Shown here piece after piece: positions 43,664 through 51,867 of a DNA stretch of 64,000 nt. The notes below the pieces were generated by a model. That model worked only from the letters and a program-made list of their open reading frames with translations, did not search any database and was not told the DNA's origin. Both the position numbers and the translations under genes were made by a program. Numbering within the stretch: position 1 is the first letter of the stretch; every line of letters begins with the position of its first letter. Source of the stretch: G963675935 sp963823895 (GTDB lineage: Bacteria > Planctomycetota > Planctomycetia > Pirellulales > Thermoguttaceae); contig CAWGNG010000028.1 of assembly GCA_963823895.1 (NCBI GenBank), positions 62,001-126,000 on the forward strand. The letters run 5' to 3'.

Positions 43664-44266
43664 CTACGTGAACGAGACCTTCGGCGCTTCCCGCTCCGTC
43701 GGCTGCTCGACCTCAAACAGATGCGCTTCCTGGAAGTTGAACATCCCGGCGATGATCGAGGTGGGAAACACCTCCCGCTTGGTGTTGTAAACCATGACCG
43801 AGTCGTTGTAGGCCTGGCGGGCGAAGGCGATCTTGTTCTCGGTCGAGGCCAGTTCCTCTTGCAGGGCCATCATGTTCTGGTTGGCCTTCAGGTCGGGATA
43901 GGCCTCGGCCACGGCGAACAGCCGGCCCAACGCGCCGGTCAACTGCCCTTCGGCCCCGCCCAGGGCGGACATCGCCGTCGGGTCGCCGGGGTTTCGGGCG
44001 GCTTGCTGGCCGGCCGAGTAGGCCGCGTTTCGGGCGGTCACCACCGCTTCGAGCGTCTCCCGCTCGTGTTTGATGTAGCCCTTGGCCACCTCGACCAGGT
44101 TCGGAATCAGGTCGTACCGCCGCTTCAACTGCACGTCGATCTGCGAAAAGGCGTTCTTGTAGCGGTTTCGCAGCGTGACCAGGCCGTTGTACATGCCAAC
44201 GACGATCATCACCGCCACAACCACGATCCCCAGCAACACCAACAGAACAACAAGTGCGGAACCCAT
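43664..44266 (-). CDS. LemA family membrane protein
   Basis: A 200-residue LemA protein. The frame is open 48 codons further upstream, but an AAAGGAAC motif 6 bp before the Met at 44266 and the following transmembrane helix (MGSALVVLLVLLGIVVVAVM) fix the start. The conserved core contains MYNGLVTLRNRYKNAFSQID, VQLKRRYDLIPNLVEVAKGY, EGQLTGALGRLFAVAEAYPD, YNDSVMVYNTKREVFPTSII and AGMFNFQ. LemA proteins have an N-terminal helix and a cytoplasmic helical bundle; they are frequently encoded with HtpX proteases. Here the M48 gene is 1963 bp downstream, beyond the AAA/DUF4276 pair. Confidence 0.92.
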   Translation of the reverse strand: MGSALVVLLVLLGIVVVAVMIVVGMYNGLVTLRNRYKNAFSQIDVQLKRRYDLIPNLVEVAKGYIKHERETLEAVVTARNAAYSAGQQAARNPGDPTAMSALGGAEGQLTGALGRLFAVAEAYPDLKANQNMMALQEELASTENKIAFARQAYNDSVMVYNTKREVFPTSIIAGMFNFQEAHLFEVEQPTEREAPKVSFT

Positions 44267-44468
44267 AGAAACAGTTCCTTTCTTTAAATGGCCTTGCACG
44301 ATCTCGGGAGGCTGCCGCCACCAGGTGATTCGCAAGGCTCCGGCCGTTATTGGCCTTAGCATAGCACTCCCGGCGCGCGGTGCCAATATCCCACGCCCGG
44401 AACCCCACATGCCACGCCGGCGTGGTTGGCGTCTAGCTGGAGGGGCGTAAAAAATGCGTTAGAGCAGC

Positions 44469-44568
44469 GTTGGGGTGGCAATTGTACTGCCACCCCTCGA
44501 TTTGCACGGTTTCCGGGGGTGGCAGTACAACTGCCACCCCAACGAGAGAGTACAATTGCCACCCCAAC
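44469..44568. repeat. Palindromic repeat, family A, extended copy
   Basis: TTGGGGTGGCAATTGTACTG and AGTACAACTGCCACCCCAAC form the main palindrome, followed by a second right arm GTACAATTGCCACCCCAAC. The centre (TTTGCACGGTTTCCGGGGGT) matches the centre of the 1399-1476 copy, so the whole unit, not just the arms, is conserved. Confidence 0.85.
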
Positions 44569-44638
44569 AAGTATCCCAAATTGAAAGATTGATCGTCCCT
44601 GAACTTGCCGCCAGGAGAACTGCATAGTCCGGAAATTT

Positions 44639-44714
44639 TCGTTCCCTCGCTCTGCGTGGGAACGTAAAACCCCGGCCACCCGAGGCAGGGCGTTCCCACG
44701 CAGAGCGTGGGAAC
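44639..44714. repeat. Palindromic repeat, family G (CGTTCCCTCGCTCTGCGTGG type)
   Basis: TCGTTCCCTCGCTCTGCGTG followed by GGAACG is mirrored by CGTTCCCACGCAGAGCGTGG followed by GAACGAGG, with a 25-bp centre (TAAAACCCCGGCCACCCGAG). Confidence 0.8.
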
Positions 44715-44764
44715 GAGGAAGGAATGAGGACTTTGCAGTTCTCCTGAACATGCCGCAACGTTCA

Positions 44765-44794
44765 TTGACGAAAACGTACGCTGCGGTTTATACT
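44765..44794 (+). promoter_or_regulatory. Candidate sigma70 promoter upstream of DUF1559 genes
   Basis: TTGACG (44765-44770) and TATACT (44789-44794) with an 18-bp spacer. It leaves a 5' leader of about 190 nt before the first DUF1559 gene. Confidence 0.5.
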
Positions 44795-44989
44795 AGTCAA
44801 TGTGTGTATGTTGCCCGTATAATTGCACGAATGGTCGGCCCGACCGAATAATCCGGAAAGGGTGCGGCTGTCGTCGCGGCGTTGTCCGGCGCTGTACGCC
44901 GTCGCGGTCATTGAATTCACCGGGCTGGCTCTGACCGGCCACTGAGATCATACGATTTTTGTCCCTTCCAGCGGAGAAAGCGGCACGCC

Positions 44990-46052
44990 ATGAAGCGAGG
45001 CAATCGAGGACGTTCGGCGTGCGGGGCCGCGGGCTTTACCTTGGTGGAGTTGTTGGTCGTCATCACGATCATCGGCATCTTGATCGCGCTGTTGCTGCCC
45101 GCCGTTCAAGCGGCGCGGGAAGCGGCGCAACGCGCGCAGTGCAGCAACAACCTCAAGCAGTTGGGCTTGGCGATGCACAATTTCCACAGCCCAGGGGGCC
45201 TTCCCCTCCGGCGGCTACGGCTGGATGTGGGCTCCGCACCCGGACCGCGGCGTTGCTGTCGATCAACCCGGCAGTTGGATGTACTCCATTCTGCCGCAAC
45301 TCGAGCAGCAAGGGCTATTTGACTTAGGGTCGGGCGTCGGGGCGAACAACGATAGCGACCCCATTCTTTTGAACGGCAACGTGCAGCGGCTCGGCACGCC
45401 GTTGGCCGCTTTTAATTGCCCAACGCGTCGCCCAGCGTTGGCCTATGCGGTTTCCGGGAACATCTGGTACGTGCAAAAGCCATATCTCTGCAACACGCTC
45501 AGCGTTGGGTCGCGCTGCGATTACGCGGCCAACGGCGGTGAGAACCTCGTCGGTTTTTGTTCCGGGCCGAGCAGTTTGGCCGGCGCCGCCAGCTACTTCT
45601 CCCTCGCGGTCGACAGCGGGAGCGTTATCGCCCGCGTCAAGGCTTGCACGGGCATCATGATGTGCCACAACCGCTTCAAGTTCAGCGACGTCGACGATGG
45701 GCTGTCGAACACTTTCATGATCGGCGAAAAATCCGTCGGCCCCGACTGGTACACGAACGGCGTATCGGTTGGCGACGACCAGGGCCCTTACGTCTCGGAC
45801 GACCGCGACAGCTACCGCGCCGCCGCCTATGATCTGGAACCGAATTGCACGACCGCGAACTACCTTGTCCCGGAGCAGGACCAACCCGGCTTCGACAATA
45901 CGTATGCCTTCGGCAGCGCCCACTCCGACGGGCTGTATTTCGCGCTTTGCGATGGTTCGGTGCGGTTCATCAGTTACAACATCAACGAGATGGTTTATCG
46001 TCGCCTCGCCAACCGAAAAGACGGGATCCCGCTCGATCCGGCTCAGTTCTAG
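44990..46052 (+). CDS. DUF1559 (pseudopilin-like) protein, one frameshift
   Basis: Starts MKRGNRGRSACGAAGFTLVE. The prepilin-type cleavage site and hydrophobic helix GFTLVELLVVITIIGILIAL, then LLPAVQAAREAAQRAQC, are diagnostic of the planctomycete DUF1559 family. The frame breaks near 45190 after AMHNFHS. The expected continuation GGYGWMWAPHPDRGVAVDQP, then GSWMYSILPQLEQQGLFDLG, is in the next frame and runs to 46052. The C-terminal landmark FALCDGSVRFISYNI is present. The assembled protein would be about 353 residues. These proteins are thought to form surface pseudopilus-like structures, though no function is proven. It is followed by a second DUF1559 gene. Confidence 0.85.
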
Positions 46053-46259
46053 GCGGAGTACACGGAGAAGAATGCCAGAAACAAACAAGAACCACGGATG
46101 AACACAGATACTGCGACGCGCAACACGAATTCTGGCAGCAATGTCCGCGTTCATCGGCGTTTATCTGTGGCTCCATTCGCGGCGTCTCGGTGTTCTCCGT
46201 CTCTGCGTGGTCAACGTAGCGCTAGCAGCGAAGTATCACCATTAACATCTTTCCACAGT

Positions 46260-46290
46260 ATTGGGGCGGCAGTTGAACTGCCACCGCAAC
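46260..46290. repeat. Palindromic repeat, family A, minimal copy
   Basis: ATTGGGGCGGCAGTTGAACT followed by GCCACCGCAAC, a palindrome with one mismatch pair. It ends 18 bp before the second DUF1559 start, so it lies in the 5' leader. Confidence 0.75.
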
Positions 46291-46307
46291 CGAGTCGGGG
46301 GTTCATC

Positions 46308-47315
46308 ATGCAACATGGCAGTCGCCACACCAGATGCCGGGGGCATCACGCTTTTACGCTCGTGGAGCTTCTGGTGGTCATCACGATCATCGGCATCCTC
46401 ATCGCCCTGCTCTTGCCGGCAGTCCAGGCCGCCCGCGAAGCCGCCCGCCGGGCAAAATGCGCCAACAACATGAAGCAGATCGGCCTCGCCATGCACAACT
46501 GCCACTGCGCTCGCAACTGCTTCCCCCAAGCTGCCGGGTTCTTTCCGGACAAGTGCGGGCGGCCTATGCCGTGGAGTGCCGGAATATGGAACTGGCCCGA
46601 CAATCCGTACCCCGGCCAAGGCAGTCTTAACACACCGCCGGCGAATATCGGCGCTATCAACTACATGCTCCTGCCATACATGGAGGAGGATGCCATCTAC
46701 AATGCCTACGTGGGTTGCACACAGAACCCGAACGCCCAAGGTAATTACCAAGTGTGGGCGTTTCCGGAACCTTACACGAGGCTGAGCTTGCCGCCGACAA
46801 CCTACATCTGTCCTAGTGATACCTCAATGGAGCCAGACGGCATGATTTTGGCGGGTGGCGCTCCCGGCCTCGGGGGCGTCAGTTACGTTCCCAACGTTCA
46901 GGCGCTCGGCCACTTTTACATGACTCAGCCGAGTTACCAAAGCCATCCTACGCTAGAAAGTTGGACCGACGGCTCGTCGAATACGATCGCATTCGTTGAA
47001 CGGTACGCGGGAGCGCCCAACTGGAACGGGGGTCGAACGGCGTGGATGGGAGTAATTCCGGGGTGCGAGTACAACCCTTTCTTCGGCTCGAACGACGCTA
47101 GCGGTAATCCGGCGTCGTACGCTTGGTCTCCCCCCCAAGATTGCCCGGCCGTCGAGGACGCGAGTGCGGCCAGGTGCCAGTCGGCCCACCCGGGCGGAAT
47201 GAACGCTCTGCTGGGCGATGGCAGCGTGCGCGGCATCTCGCCGTACATCAGTTCGCAGACGTGGATCCACGCGGTTATGCCGAACGATGGATATCCCCTT
47301 GGCAGCGATTGGTGA
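46308..47315 (+). CDS. DUF1559 (pseudopilin-like) protein
   Basis: A 335-residue protein starting MQHGSRHTRCRGHHAFTLVE. The frame is open another 70 codons upstream, but that stretch is a repeat and low-quality sequence. It has the prepilin-like helix FTLVELLVVITIIGILIALL and AREAARRAKCANNMKQIGLA, then the DUF1559 body (TTYICPSDTSMEPDG, WTDGSSNTIAFVERYAG) and the terminal HPGGMNALLGDGSVRGISPY motif. It is intact, unlike the preceding paralogue. It is followed after 11 bp by a small lipoprotein gene, a common planctomycete pairing. Confidence 0.9.
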   Translation: MQHGSRHTRCRGHHAFTLVELLVVITIIGILIALLLPAVQAAREAARRAKCANNMKQIGLAMHNCHCARNCFPQAAGFFPDKCGRPMPWSAGIWNWPDNPYPGQGSLNTPPANIGAINYMLLPYMEEDAIYNAYVGCTQNPNAQGNYQVWAFPEPYTRLSLPPTTYICPSDTSMEPDGMILAGGAPGLGGVSYVPNVQALGHFYMTQPSYQSHPTLESWTDGSSNTIAFVERYAGAPNWNGGRTAWMGVIPGCEYNPFFGSNDASGNPASYAWSPPQDCPAVEDASAARCQSAHPGGMNALLGDGSVRGISPYISSQTWIHAVMPNDGYPLGSDW

Positions 47316-47326
47316 AGGAGTGCCTG

Positions 47327-47740
47327 ATGTCTCAAAAGACTATTCTAACCGGCGTTTGTTTTCTGTTTGCCCTTTTTGTCGCCCTTGGGTGCGTGAAGAG
47401 AGGGCCGAGGATGGAGGCCGGCCGAGGAGCCGCGAAAGGGACCATCACCTTCGACGGCAAGCCGCTGCGCGGCGGGATGATTGTCATCGTTTCCGCCAAA
47501 GACCCGATGCGCCGAGTGGCGGTCACCATCAAGCCCGACGGGACGTTCTCGGTCGCCGATGCGCCGACCGGCGAGGTCGTGATCGCCGTCGACAACGAGT
47601 CGCAGAAGAATAACAATCCGCAGGCCTATGTCCCGCTTCCGGCAAAGTACAGGGACATCAAGACGTCGGGGCTAAAAGGCACCGTTGTCGAGAATGCAGA
47701 GGAAGGCCAAGCCCTGAAGATCGAACTGAAGAGCAAGTAG
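47327..47740 (+). CDS. Small lipoprotein with carboxypeptidase-regulatory-like domain
   Basis: A 137-residue protein. GAAGGAG 6 bp before the ATG at 47327 sets the start; the open frame begins far upstream inside the DUF1559 gene. The leader MSQKTILTGVCFLFALFVAL ends in the lipobox LGC (residue 22). The rest is a transthyretin-like beta-sandwich: KGTITFDGKPLRGGMIVIVS, then RRVAVTIKPDGTFSVADAPT and GEVVIAVDNES. It resembles the small proteins commonly encoded after DUF1559 genes. It is probably periplasmic or envelope-anchored and coexpressed with the two pseudopilin-like proteins. Confidence 0.82.
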   Translation: MSQKTILTGVCFLFALFVALGCVKRGPRMEAGRGAAKGTITFDGKPLRGGMIVIVSAKDPMRRVAVTIKPDGTFSVADAPTGEVVIAVDNESQKNNNPQAYVPLPAKYRDIKTSGLKGTVVENAEEGQALKIELKSK

Positions 47741-47819
47741 CGGGTAGCCCGATGGTTCACGGCTGGCCCTTCCGCCCTCCGCCTTCCCCTTTCCGTCCTC
47801 CGACTTCCCCACTGCCCCC

Positions 47820-47847
47820 TTGCAAGGGCCATTGGCCGTGCTACAAT
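47820..47847 (+). promoter_or_regulatory. Candidate sigma70 promoter for the histidine kinase gene
   Basis: TTGCAA (47820-47825) and TACAAT (47842-47847) separated by 16 bp, ending 99 bp before the GTG start of the kinase gene. Confidence 0.5.
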
Positions 47848-47946
47848 GGCGTCCTGTCTGATTCGCCGCGTTCGTCGCTTTTCTGGGCAGATCATTGGCG
47901 CGTGTCACTGGGGTTCGACCCGAGATCAGGACTGTAGGGGGCCGCC

Positions 47947-48882
47947 GTGTCGAAGAAAACGCCGACCACGCACGCTCCTCGCAAGACCGTCGAGCGACTC
48001 GAAGCGGAAGTTGAAGAGCTTCGCCGACAGTTGAACGAAGCTCGGGCAGCCTTGGATGCCATCCGCGGCGGGGACGCCGATCCCCAGGCCGCCGCGAGCG
48101 CGGCAAAGGGGACAGTCCCATTTTCGTTGACACGAAAATCGGGACAGTCCCCGCGAAAATCGGGACCGTCCCCGGAAGAGGCGCTGCGGAGGTCGGCCGA
48201 GGAATTGGCCCGTGCGAACGCCGACTTGCAGCAATTCGCGCTGGCCGCCTCACACGACCTCCACGAGCCTTTGCGAACGGTCAGCGGCTTCGTGCAACTG
48301 CTGCAACGAAAGCACGGCCATCGCCTCGACGCCGAAGCCCAGACCTTCATCCAGTACGCCGTCGACGGCGTCCAGCGGATGGAGACGTTGATCAGAGACC
48401 TGCTGGCATACTCGCGGGTGAACGCCCGCGGCAAGGAATTGGCGCCGACGGACGCGGGCGTAGCGCTGAGCGAGGCCCTGGGCCATCTCCACGCCCGCGT
48501 TGTCGAGACGGCGGCCGAGATTTCCTGCGGCGAGTTGCCCACCGTCCGCGCCGACGAGCCGCAACTGGTCCAAGTCTTTCAGAATCTGCTGGGCAACGCG
48601 CTGAAGTTCCGCAGTGAAGCCCCGCCGAAGATCGAAGTGACCGCCCGGCGGGCAGGAGACTTCTGGCAGTTCTCGCTCCGCGACAACGGCATCGGCATCG
48701 AGCCGAAGTACCACGACACGGTCTTCGAGGCGTTCCGCAGCCTGCACACCCGCAACAAATACCCCGGCAGCGGCCTCGGCCTGGCGATCTGCAAGAAAAT
48801 CGTAGGGCGGCACGGCGGCCGAATCTGGGTCGAATCGCAATTGGGCGAGGGGGCCACCTTCCACTTCACGCTGCCGATCTAA
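47947..48882 (+). CDS. Soluble sensor histidine kinase
   Basis: A 311-residue kinase starting at GTG, 6 bp after a G-rich AGGGGG. Residues 12-45 are a coiled coil (VERLEAEVEELRRQLNEARA). Residues 54-78 are translated from a family H repeat. The H-box is FALAASHDLHEPLRTVSGF with phospho-His103. The N-box QVFQNLLGNALKF, G1 DNGIGIEPKYHDTVFEAF and G2 GSGLGLAICKKIVGRHGG complete the core. There is no transmembrane or named sensory domain, so the input must come through the coiled coil or a partner. The H-box resembles the phytochrome-linked HisKA subtype. No response regulator is adjacent. Confidence 0.88.
   Translation: MSKKTPTTHAPRKTVERLEAEVEELRRQLNEARAALDAIRGGDADPQAAASAAKGTVPFSLTRKSGQSPRKSGPSPEEALRRSAEELARANADLQQFALAASHDLHEPLRTVSGFVQLLQRKHGHRLDAEAQTFIQYAVDGVQRMETLIRDLLAYSRVNARGKELAPTDAGVALSEALGHLHARVVETAAEISCGELPTVRADEPQLVQVFQNLLGNALKFRSEAPPKIEVTARRAGDFWQFSLRDNGIGIEPKYHDTVFEAFRSLHTRNKYPGSGLGLAICKKIVGRHGGRIWVESQLGEGATFHFTLPI
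48103..48174. repeat. Repeat, family H (GGGGACAGTCCC type), inside the kinase gene
   Basis: AAAGGGGACAGTCCCATTTT is followed by two copies of CGAAAATCGGGACAGTCCCC-like sequence. The stretch is in frame and encodes AKGTVPFSLTRKSGQSPRKS. A related copy sits between rplM and rpsI. Confidence 0.75.
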
Positions 48883-48926
48883 ACCAGAAACAAAGTCTGC
48901 CGCCAACAACATTGAAAGGCACGTCG

Positions 48927-49280
48927 ATGGATCTATCTGACGCGACAGTGGGGGCTGCGATCAGGAACGCGATGAGTCAATGGGCTGTTTCGTTGCCAAC
49001 CGTCGCGGTGTGGATCGTCGGCCTGTTGTTCGCGTTTGGCCGTTGGCGGCAAAGCCCGAAAGTCTCGCTGTTGGTGATGATCTCCTGCGGGCTGAGTCTG
49101 TTGGCCACCTTTCTGATGCCGCTTGTCATGTATTCTGCCATCGCCCTTCTGCGGCCGGCTACCATGTCGATCCCCGTTGTATCGCTGGCAATCAGCGTCG
49201 TCTGGCATTGTCTTGCGGCGATATCGGGTGGATTGTTGCTCTACACCGCGTTTGTCGACCGTCCGCAAGGAATGCCGTAG
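48927..49280 (+). CDS. Small integral membrane protein of unknown function
   Basis: A 117-residue protein. GAAAGG lies 9 bp before the ATG at 48927; a TTG five codons earlier is a weaker start. Four hydrophobic segments are visible: LPTVAVWIVGLLFAF, SLLVMISCGLSLLATFLMPL, SIPVVSLAISVVW, and LAAISGGLLLYTAFV. No family is recognised. It lies 45 bp after the kinase gene in the same direction, so it could be cotranscribed, but a signalling link is speculation. Confidence 0.6.
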   Translation: MDLSDATVGAAIRNAMSQWAVSLPTVAVWIVGLLFAFGRWRQSPKVSLLVMISCGLSLLATFLMPLVMYSAIALLRPATMSIPVVSLAISVVWHCLAAISGGLLLYTAFVDRPQGMP

Positions 49281-49318
49281 ACATCCGCGACAAACCCCGC
49301 CATCGGGGAGCAGGGGAG

Positions 49319-49433
49319 GACCAATCCGTTTTCGACTGTAGGAGGCGACTCCTGTCGCCGATTGCCGGAAAATGGCCACAAAATCGGCGACAGGAGTCGC
49401 CTCCTACAATCCCATTTGGAAAAACCGATTGGC
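49319..49433. repeat. Palindromic repeat, family I (GTAGGAGGCGACTCCTGTCG type)
   Basis: TGTAGGAGGCGACTCCTGTC with GCCGATT pairs with AATCGGC and GACAGGAGTCGCCTCCTACA. A weaker outer stem joins CCAATCCGTTTT to AAAAACCGATTGG. It lies between the small membrane gene and rplM. Confidence 0.85.
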
Positions 49434-49528
49434 CCTGCCCCTGGCCCGCCTTGTCAGCCGGACGAGAAAAGACTAAATTGTGAGTTTCCGTTGGCGCGGC
49501 AGTTGTGCGAGTAGCAGATATGCAGCAG

Positions 49529-49966
49529 ATGAAAACCTACATGGCCCGGCCCGGCGAGATCGAGCCGAAATGGTGGCTGGTCGACGCCAGCGACAAAGTG
49601 GTCGGGCGTTTGGCCAGCCAGTTGGCGATGATTTTGATGGGCAAGAATCGGCCCACCTACACCCCCCACGTCGACAACGGCGATTACGTCGTGGTGATCA
49701 ACGCCGAGAAGGTCGTCTTCAGCGGCAAGAAGTGGGAAGAAAAGAAGTACGCCTGGTACACCGGCTACCCGCGGCAGCGGACCGAAACCGCCGCCCGCCG
49801 CCGTGCCCGCCGGCCGGAGTTGATCCTCCGCGAGGCGGTCCGCCGCATGTTGCCGAAGAACAAGCTGGCCTTCAAGACCCTGGAAAAACTGAAAATCTAC
49901 GCCGGCAGCGAGCATCCCCACCAGGCTCAGTTGCCGGAACCGATCGAACTCGCAGTCAAGGACTAA
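49529..49966 (+). CDS. rplM: 50S ribosomal protein L13
   Basis: A 145-residue protein starting MKTYMARPGEIEPKWWLVDA. Alternative in-frame starts exist at 49520 and 49505; none has a strong ribosome site, and the chosen one matches L13 length. The conserved L13 landmarks are VVGRLASQLAMILMGKNRP, HVDNGDYVVVINAEKV, YPRQRTETAARRR, REAVRRMLPKNKL and LKIYAGSEHPHQAQ. L13 binds 23S rRNA early in assembly. It is paired with rpsI as in most bacteria, but the 70-bp spacer holds a family H repeat. Confidence 0.95.
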   Translation: MKTYMARPGEIEPKWWLVDASDKVVGRLASQLAMILMGKNRPTYTPHVDNGDYVVVINAEKVVFSGKKWEEKKYAWYTGYPRQRTETAARRRARRPELILREAVRRMLPKNKLAFKTLEKLKIYAGSEHPHQAQLPEPIELAVKD

Positions 49967-49969
49967 CCC

Positions 49970-50012
49970 CCTGGGGACTGTCCCAATTTTCGCGGGGACT
50001 GTCCCCTTTGGC
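49970..50012. repeat. Repeat, family H, between rplM and rpsI
   Basis: CTGGGGACTGTCCCAATTTT followed by CGCGGGGACTGTCCCCTTTG. The GGGGACTGTCCC core is itself palindromic and appears twice. Confidence 0.8.
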
Positions 50013-50036
50013 ACAAACATCGAGACAGGCCCTTTC

Positions 50037-50438
50037 ATGGCAGTAGTGAAAACCAACGACATTCTCGGCACCGGCCGGCGGAAGACCTCGGTGGCGCGCG
50101 TGCGGATTCGCCCCGGCGCGGGCAAAGTCGTCATCAACAATCGCGACCTGGAGGCCTACTTCCTCAACGTCCGCCAGCGCAATTCCGTAGTCGCCCCATT
50201 GGACCAGACCGGTAAGCGGTCGGAGCTCGACGTGATCGTGCGGGTCGACGGCGGCGGAATCACCGGCCAGGCCGACGCCTGCAAGTTGGGCATCGCCCGC
50301 GCGCTGAAGAAGTACGACGAGCAGTTGGCCGTCGGTCTGCGCGACACCGGCTGTCTGACCCGCGACGGCCGCATGAAAGAGCGTAAGAAGTACGGCCTCC
50401 GCGGCGCCCGCCGCGGCACGCAATTCTCGAAACGTTAG
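50037..50438 (+). CDS. rpsI: 30S ribosomal protein S9
   Basis: A 133-residue protein with the full S9 pattern: GTGRRKTSVARVRIRPG at the N-terminus, INNRDLEAYF, the glycine-rich DVIVRVDGGGITGQADACKL loop, and a C-terminus LRGARRGTQFSKR whose final SKR tail reaches the P-site tRNA. It follows rplM by 70 bp in the same direction. Sequence and length are normal. Confidence 0.97.
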   Translation: MAVVKTNDILGTGRRKTSVARVRIRPGAGKVVINNRDLEAYFLNVRQRNSVVAPLDQTGKRSELDVIVRVDGGGITGQADACKLGIARALKKYDEQLAVGLRDTGCLTRDGRMKERKKYGLRGARRGTQFSKR

Positions 50439-50457
50439 CAGTCCGTTGAAAAAGTAT

Positions 50458-50534
50458 GGGTGCCATGCCAACGCTTGCCGTGGGCATGTTTTCGGGCGAT
50501 CCACATGCCCACGGCAAGCGTGGGCATGGCACCC
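50458..50534. repeat. Palindromic repeat, family B
   Basis: GGGTGCCATGCCAACGCTTG and CAAGCGTGGGCATGGCACCC, arms of 20 bp with one mismatch, 20 bp after the rpsI stop. It could form a strong hairpin downstream of the ribosomal genes. After it, ACGCAGTTCTCGAAACGTTAG (50540-50560) duplicates the last bases of rpsI. Confidence 0.8.
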
Positions 50535-50599
50535 GAGCGGCACGCAGTTCTCGAAACGTTAGCCCACGGTTGTTGCCGCGGTCGATTGCTGGAGCTATG

Positions 50600-50657
50600 G
50601 TTGGGGGGCGGCAGTGCAACTGCCACCCCAACAAACCTACAACTGCCACTCCAACAA
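50600..50657. repeat. Palindromic repeat, family A
   Basis: TTGGGGGGCGGCAGTGCAAC and TGCCACCCCAACAAACC, followed by a partial right arm ACAACTGCCACTCCAACAA. It precedes the decarboxylase gene by about 40 bp. Confidence 0.75.
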
Positions 50658-50697
50658 ACGCCCTTTGCTGAGCTTCACTGGCGTGAAGGTCTGAACC

Positions 50698-51673
50698 GTG
50701 TCCTCCATCAAGCGCATCCTGGTCACCGGCGGGGCGGGCTTTCTCGGCGTTCATCTTTGCGAACGGCTGCTGGAACGCGGGCACGACGTGATCTGCCTCG
50801 ACAACTTCTTCACCAGCCAGAAGTCGAACGTCGCCCACCTGCTGCCATGTGCGAACTTCGAGCTGATCCGCCACGACGTGACGCTGCCGATCTTCCTGGA
50901 AGTCGATGAGGTCTACAATCTCGCCTGTCCCGCCGCGCCCGGACATTACCAGTACAATCCCATCAAGACGATGAAGACCTCGGTGATGGGGGCGATCAAC
51001 GTGCTGGGCATGGCCAAGCGCTGCCGGGCCAAGGCGCGTGCAGGCCTCGACCAGCGAAATCTACGGCGATCCCGAGGTCCATCCCCAGCCCGAGTCGTAC
51101 CGCGGCGTGGTCAATCCGATCGGCCCCCGCGCCTGTTACGATGAAGGCAAGCGAGCGGCAGAAACGCTGTTCATGGACTACCATCGCCAGAATCGCGTCA
51201 ATATCCGCATCGTGCGAATCTTCAACACCTACGGCCCGGGCATGCACCCCTTCGACGGCCGCGTCGTATCGAACTTCATCGTTCAAGCGCTCGCCGGCCA
51301 AGATATCGAGGTTTACGGCGATGGCCGGCAGACCCGATCGTTCTGCTACCGCGACGACCTCGTCGAGGGCATGATCCGCATGATGGATGGCCCCGACGAT
51401 TTCATCGGGCCGGTGAATCTCGGCAATCCCGAGGAGTTTACGATCCTCGATCTGGCGGAACTCGTGTTGGAACTGACCGGCTCGCAGTCGAAACTGGTCC
51501 ACCGGCCGTTGCCGGTCGACGATCCCGCGCGGCGTCGGCCCGACATCACCTTGGCGAAGACGCGGCTCGGTTGGCAGCCGACGATTCCGTTTCGCGCGGG
51601 ATTGGCCAAGACAATCGAGTGGTTTCGCTCGATCGACCTGCACCGCTACCGCCCGCCGACGCCGAACCACTAG
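50698..51673 (+). CDS. UDP-glucuronate decarboxylase-like NAD(P)-dependent SDR, one frameshift
   Basis: The gene starts at GTG with GAAGG 8 bp upstream. Part one has the Rossmann motif ILVTGGAGFLGVHLCERLLE, then LDNFFTSQKSNVAHLL, and VYNLACPAAPGHYQYNPIKT, typical of UXS/UDP-glucuronate decarboxylases. The frame breaks near 51040 after MAKRCRAKAR. The homologous continuation QASTSEIYGDPEVHPQPESY (with the catalytic Ser/Thr) and the YxxxK motif CYDEGKRAAETLF follow in the next frame to 51673. The complete protein would be about 325 residues and make UDP-xylose for envelope polysaccharide. A lost CG in GCGCGTGCAGG would explain the shift. Confidence 0.85.
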
Positions 51674-51712
51674 CACCGCGACCCGCACTTTGTGAACTTA
51701 TGAAGCGGCAAC

Positions 51713-51794
51713 AGGTGGGGCAGACATTCCTGTCTGCCCTGGAGAATCTGGCGGTTGAGGAACAAGGGGCAGACAGGAATGTCTGCCCCACCTG
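51713..51794. repeat. Palindromic repeat, family J
   Basis: CAGGTGGGGCAGACATTCCT followed by GTCTGCCC is mirrored by GGGCAGACAGGAATGTCTGC followed by CCCACCTG; 28-bp arms are perfectly complementary around a 26-bp centre. Confidence 0.9.
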
Positions 51795-51867
51795 TCCTTC
51801 GATTACCACCTGTGCTTCGATTACCAAAGCGTTTCCTCTGAACGACCACTGCATTAGGTGATCCGGC

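Larger units (their letters stand above)
44267..44989. other. Divergent intergenic region with two repeat families and a promoter
   Basis: This 723-bp gap separates lemA (minus) from the first DUF1559 gene (plus). It holds family A repeats (44469-44568), the family G repeat (44639-44714) and a candidate promoter (44765-44794). No gene is seen; short open frames here are translations of the repeats. Confidence 0.65.

Noticed and set aside
42338..44287. 649-codon open frame on the plus strand
   Set aside because: Covers the complement of the AAA ATPase and lemA genes, both strongly supported by motifs on the other strand.
51670..51867. Manganese riboswitch upstream of terC
   Set aside because: The leader is occupied by a perfect family J palindrome, and no yybP-ykoY-like conserved core was recognised.
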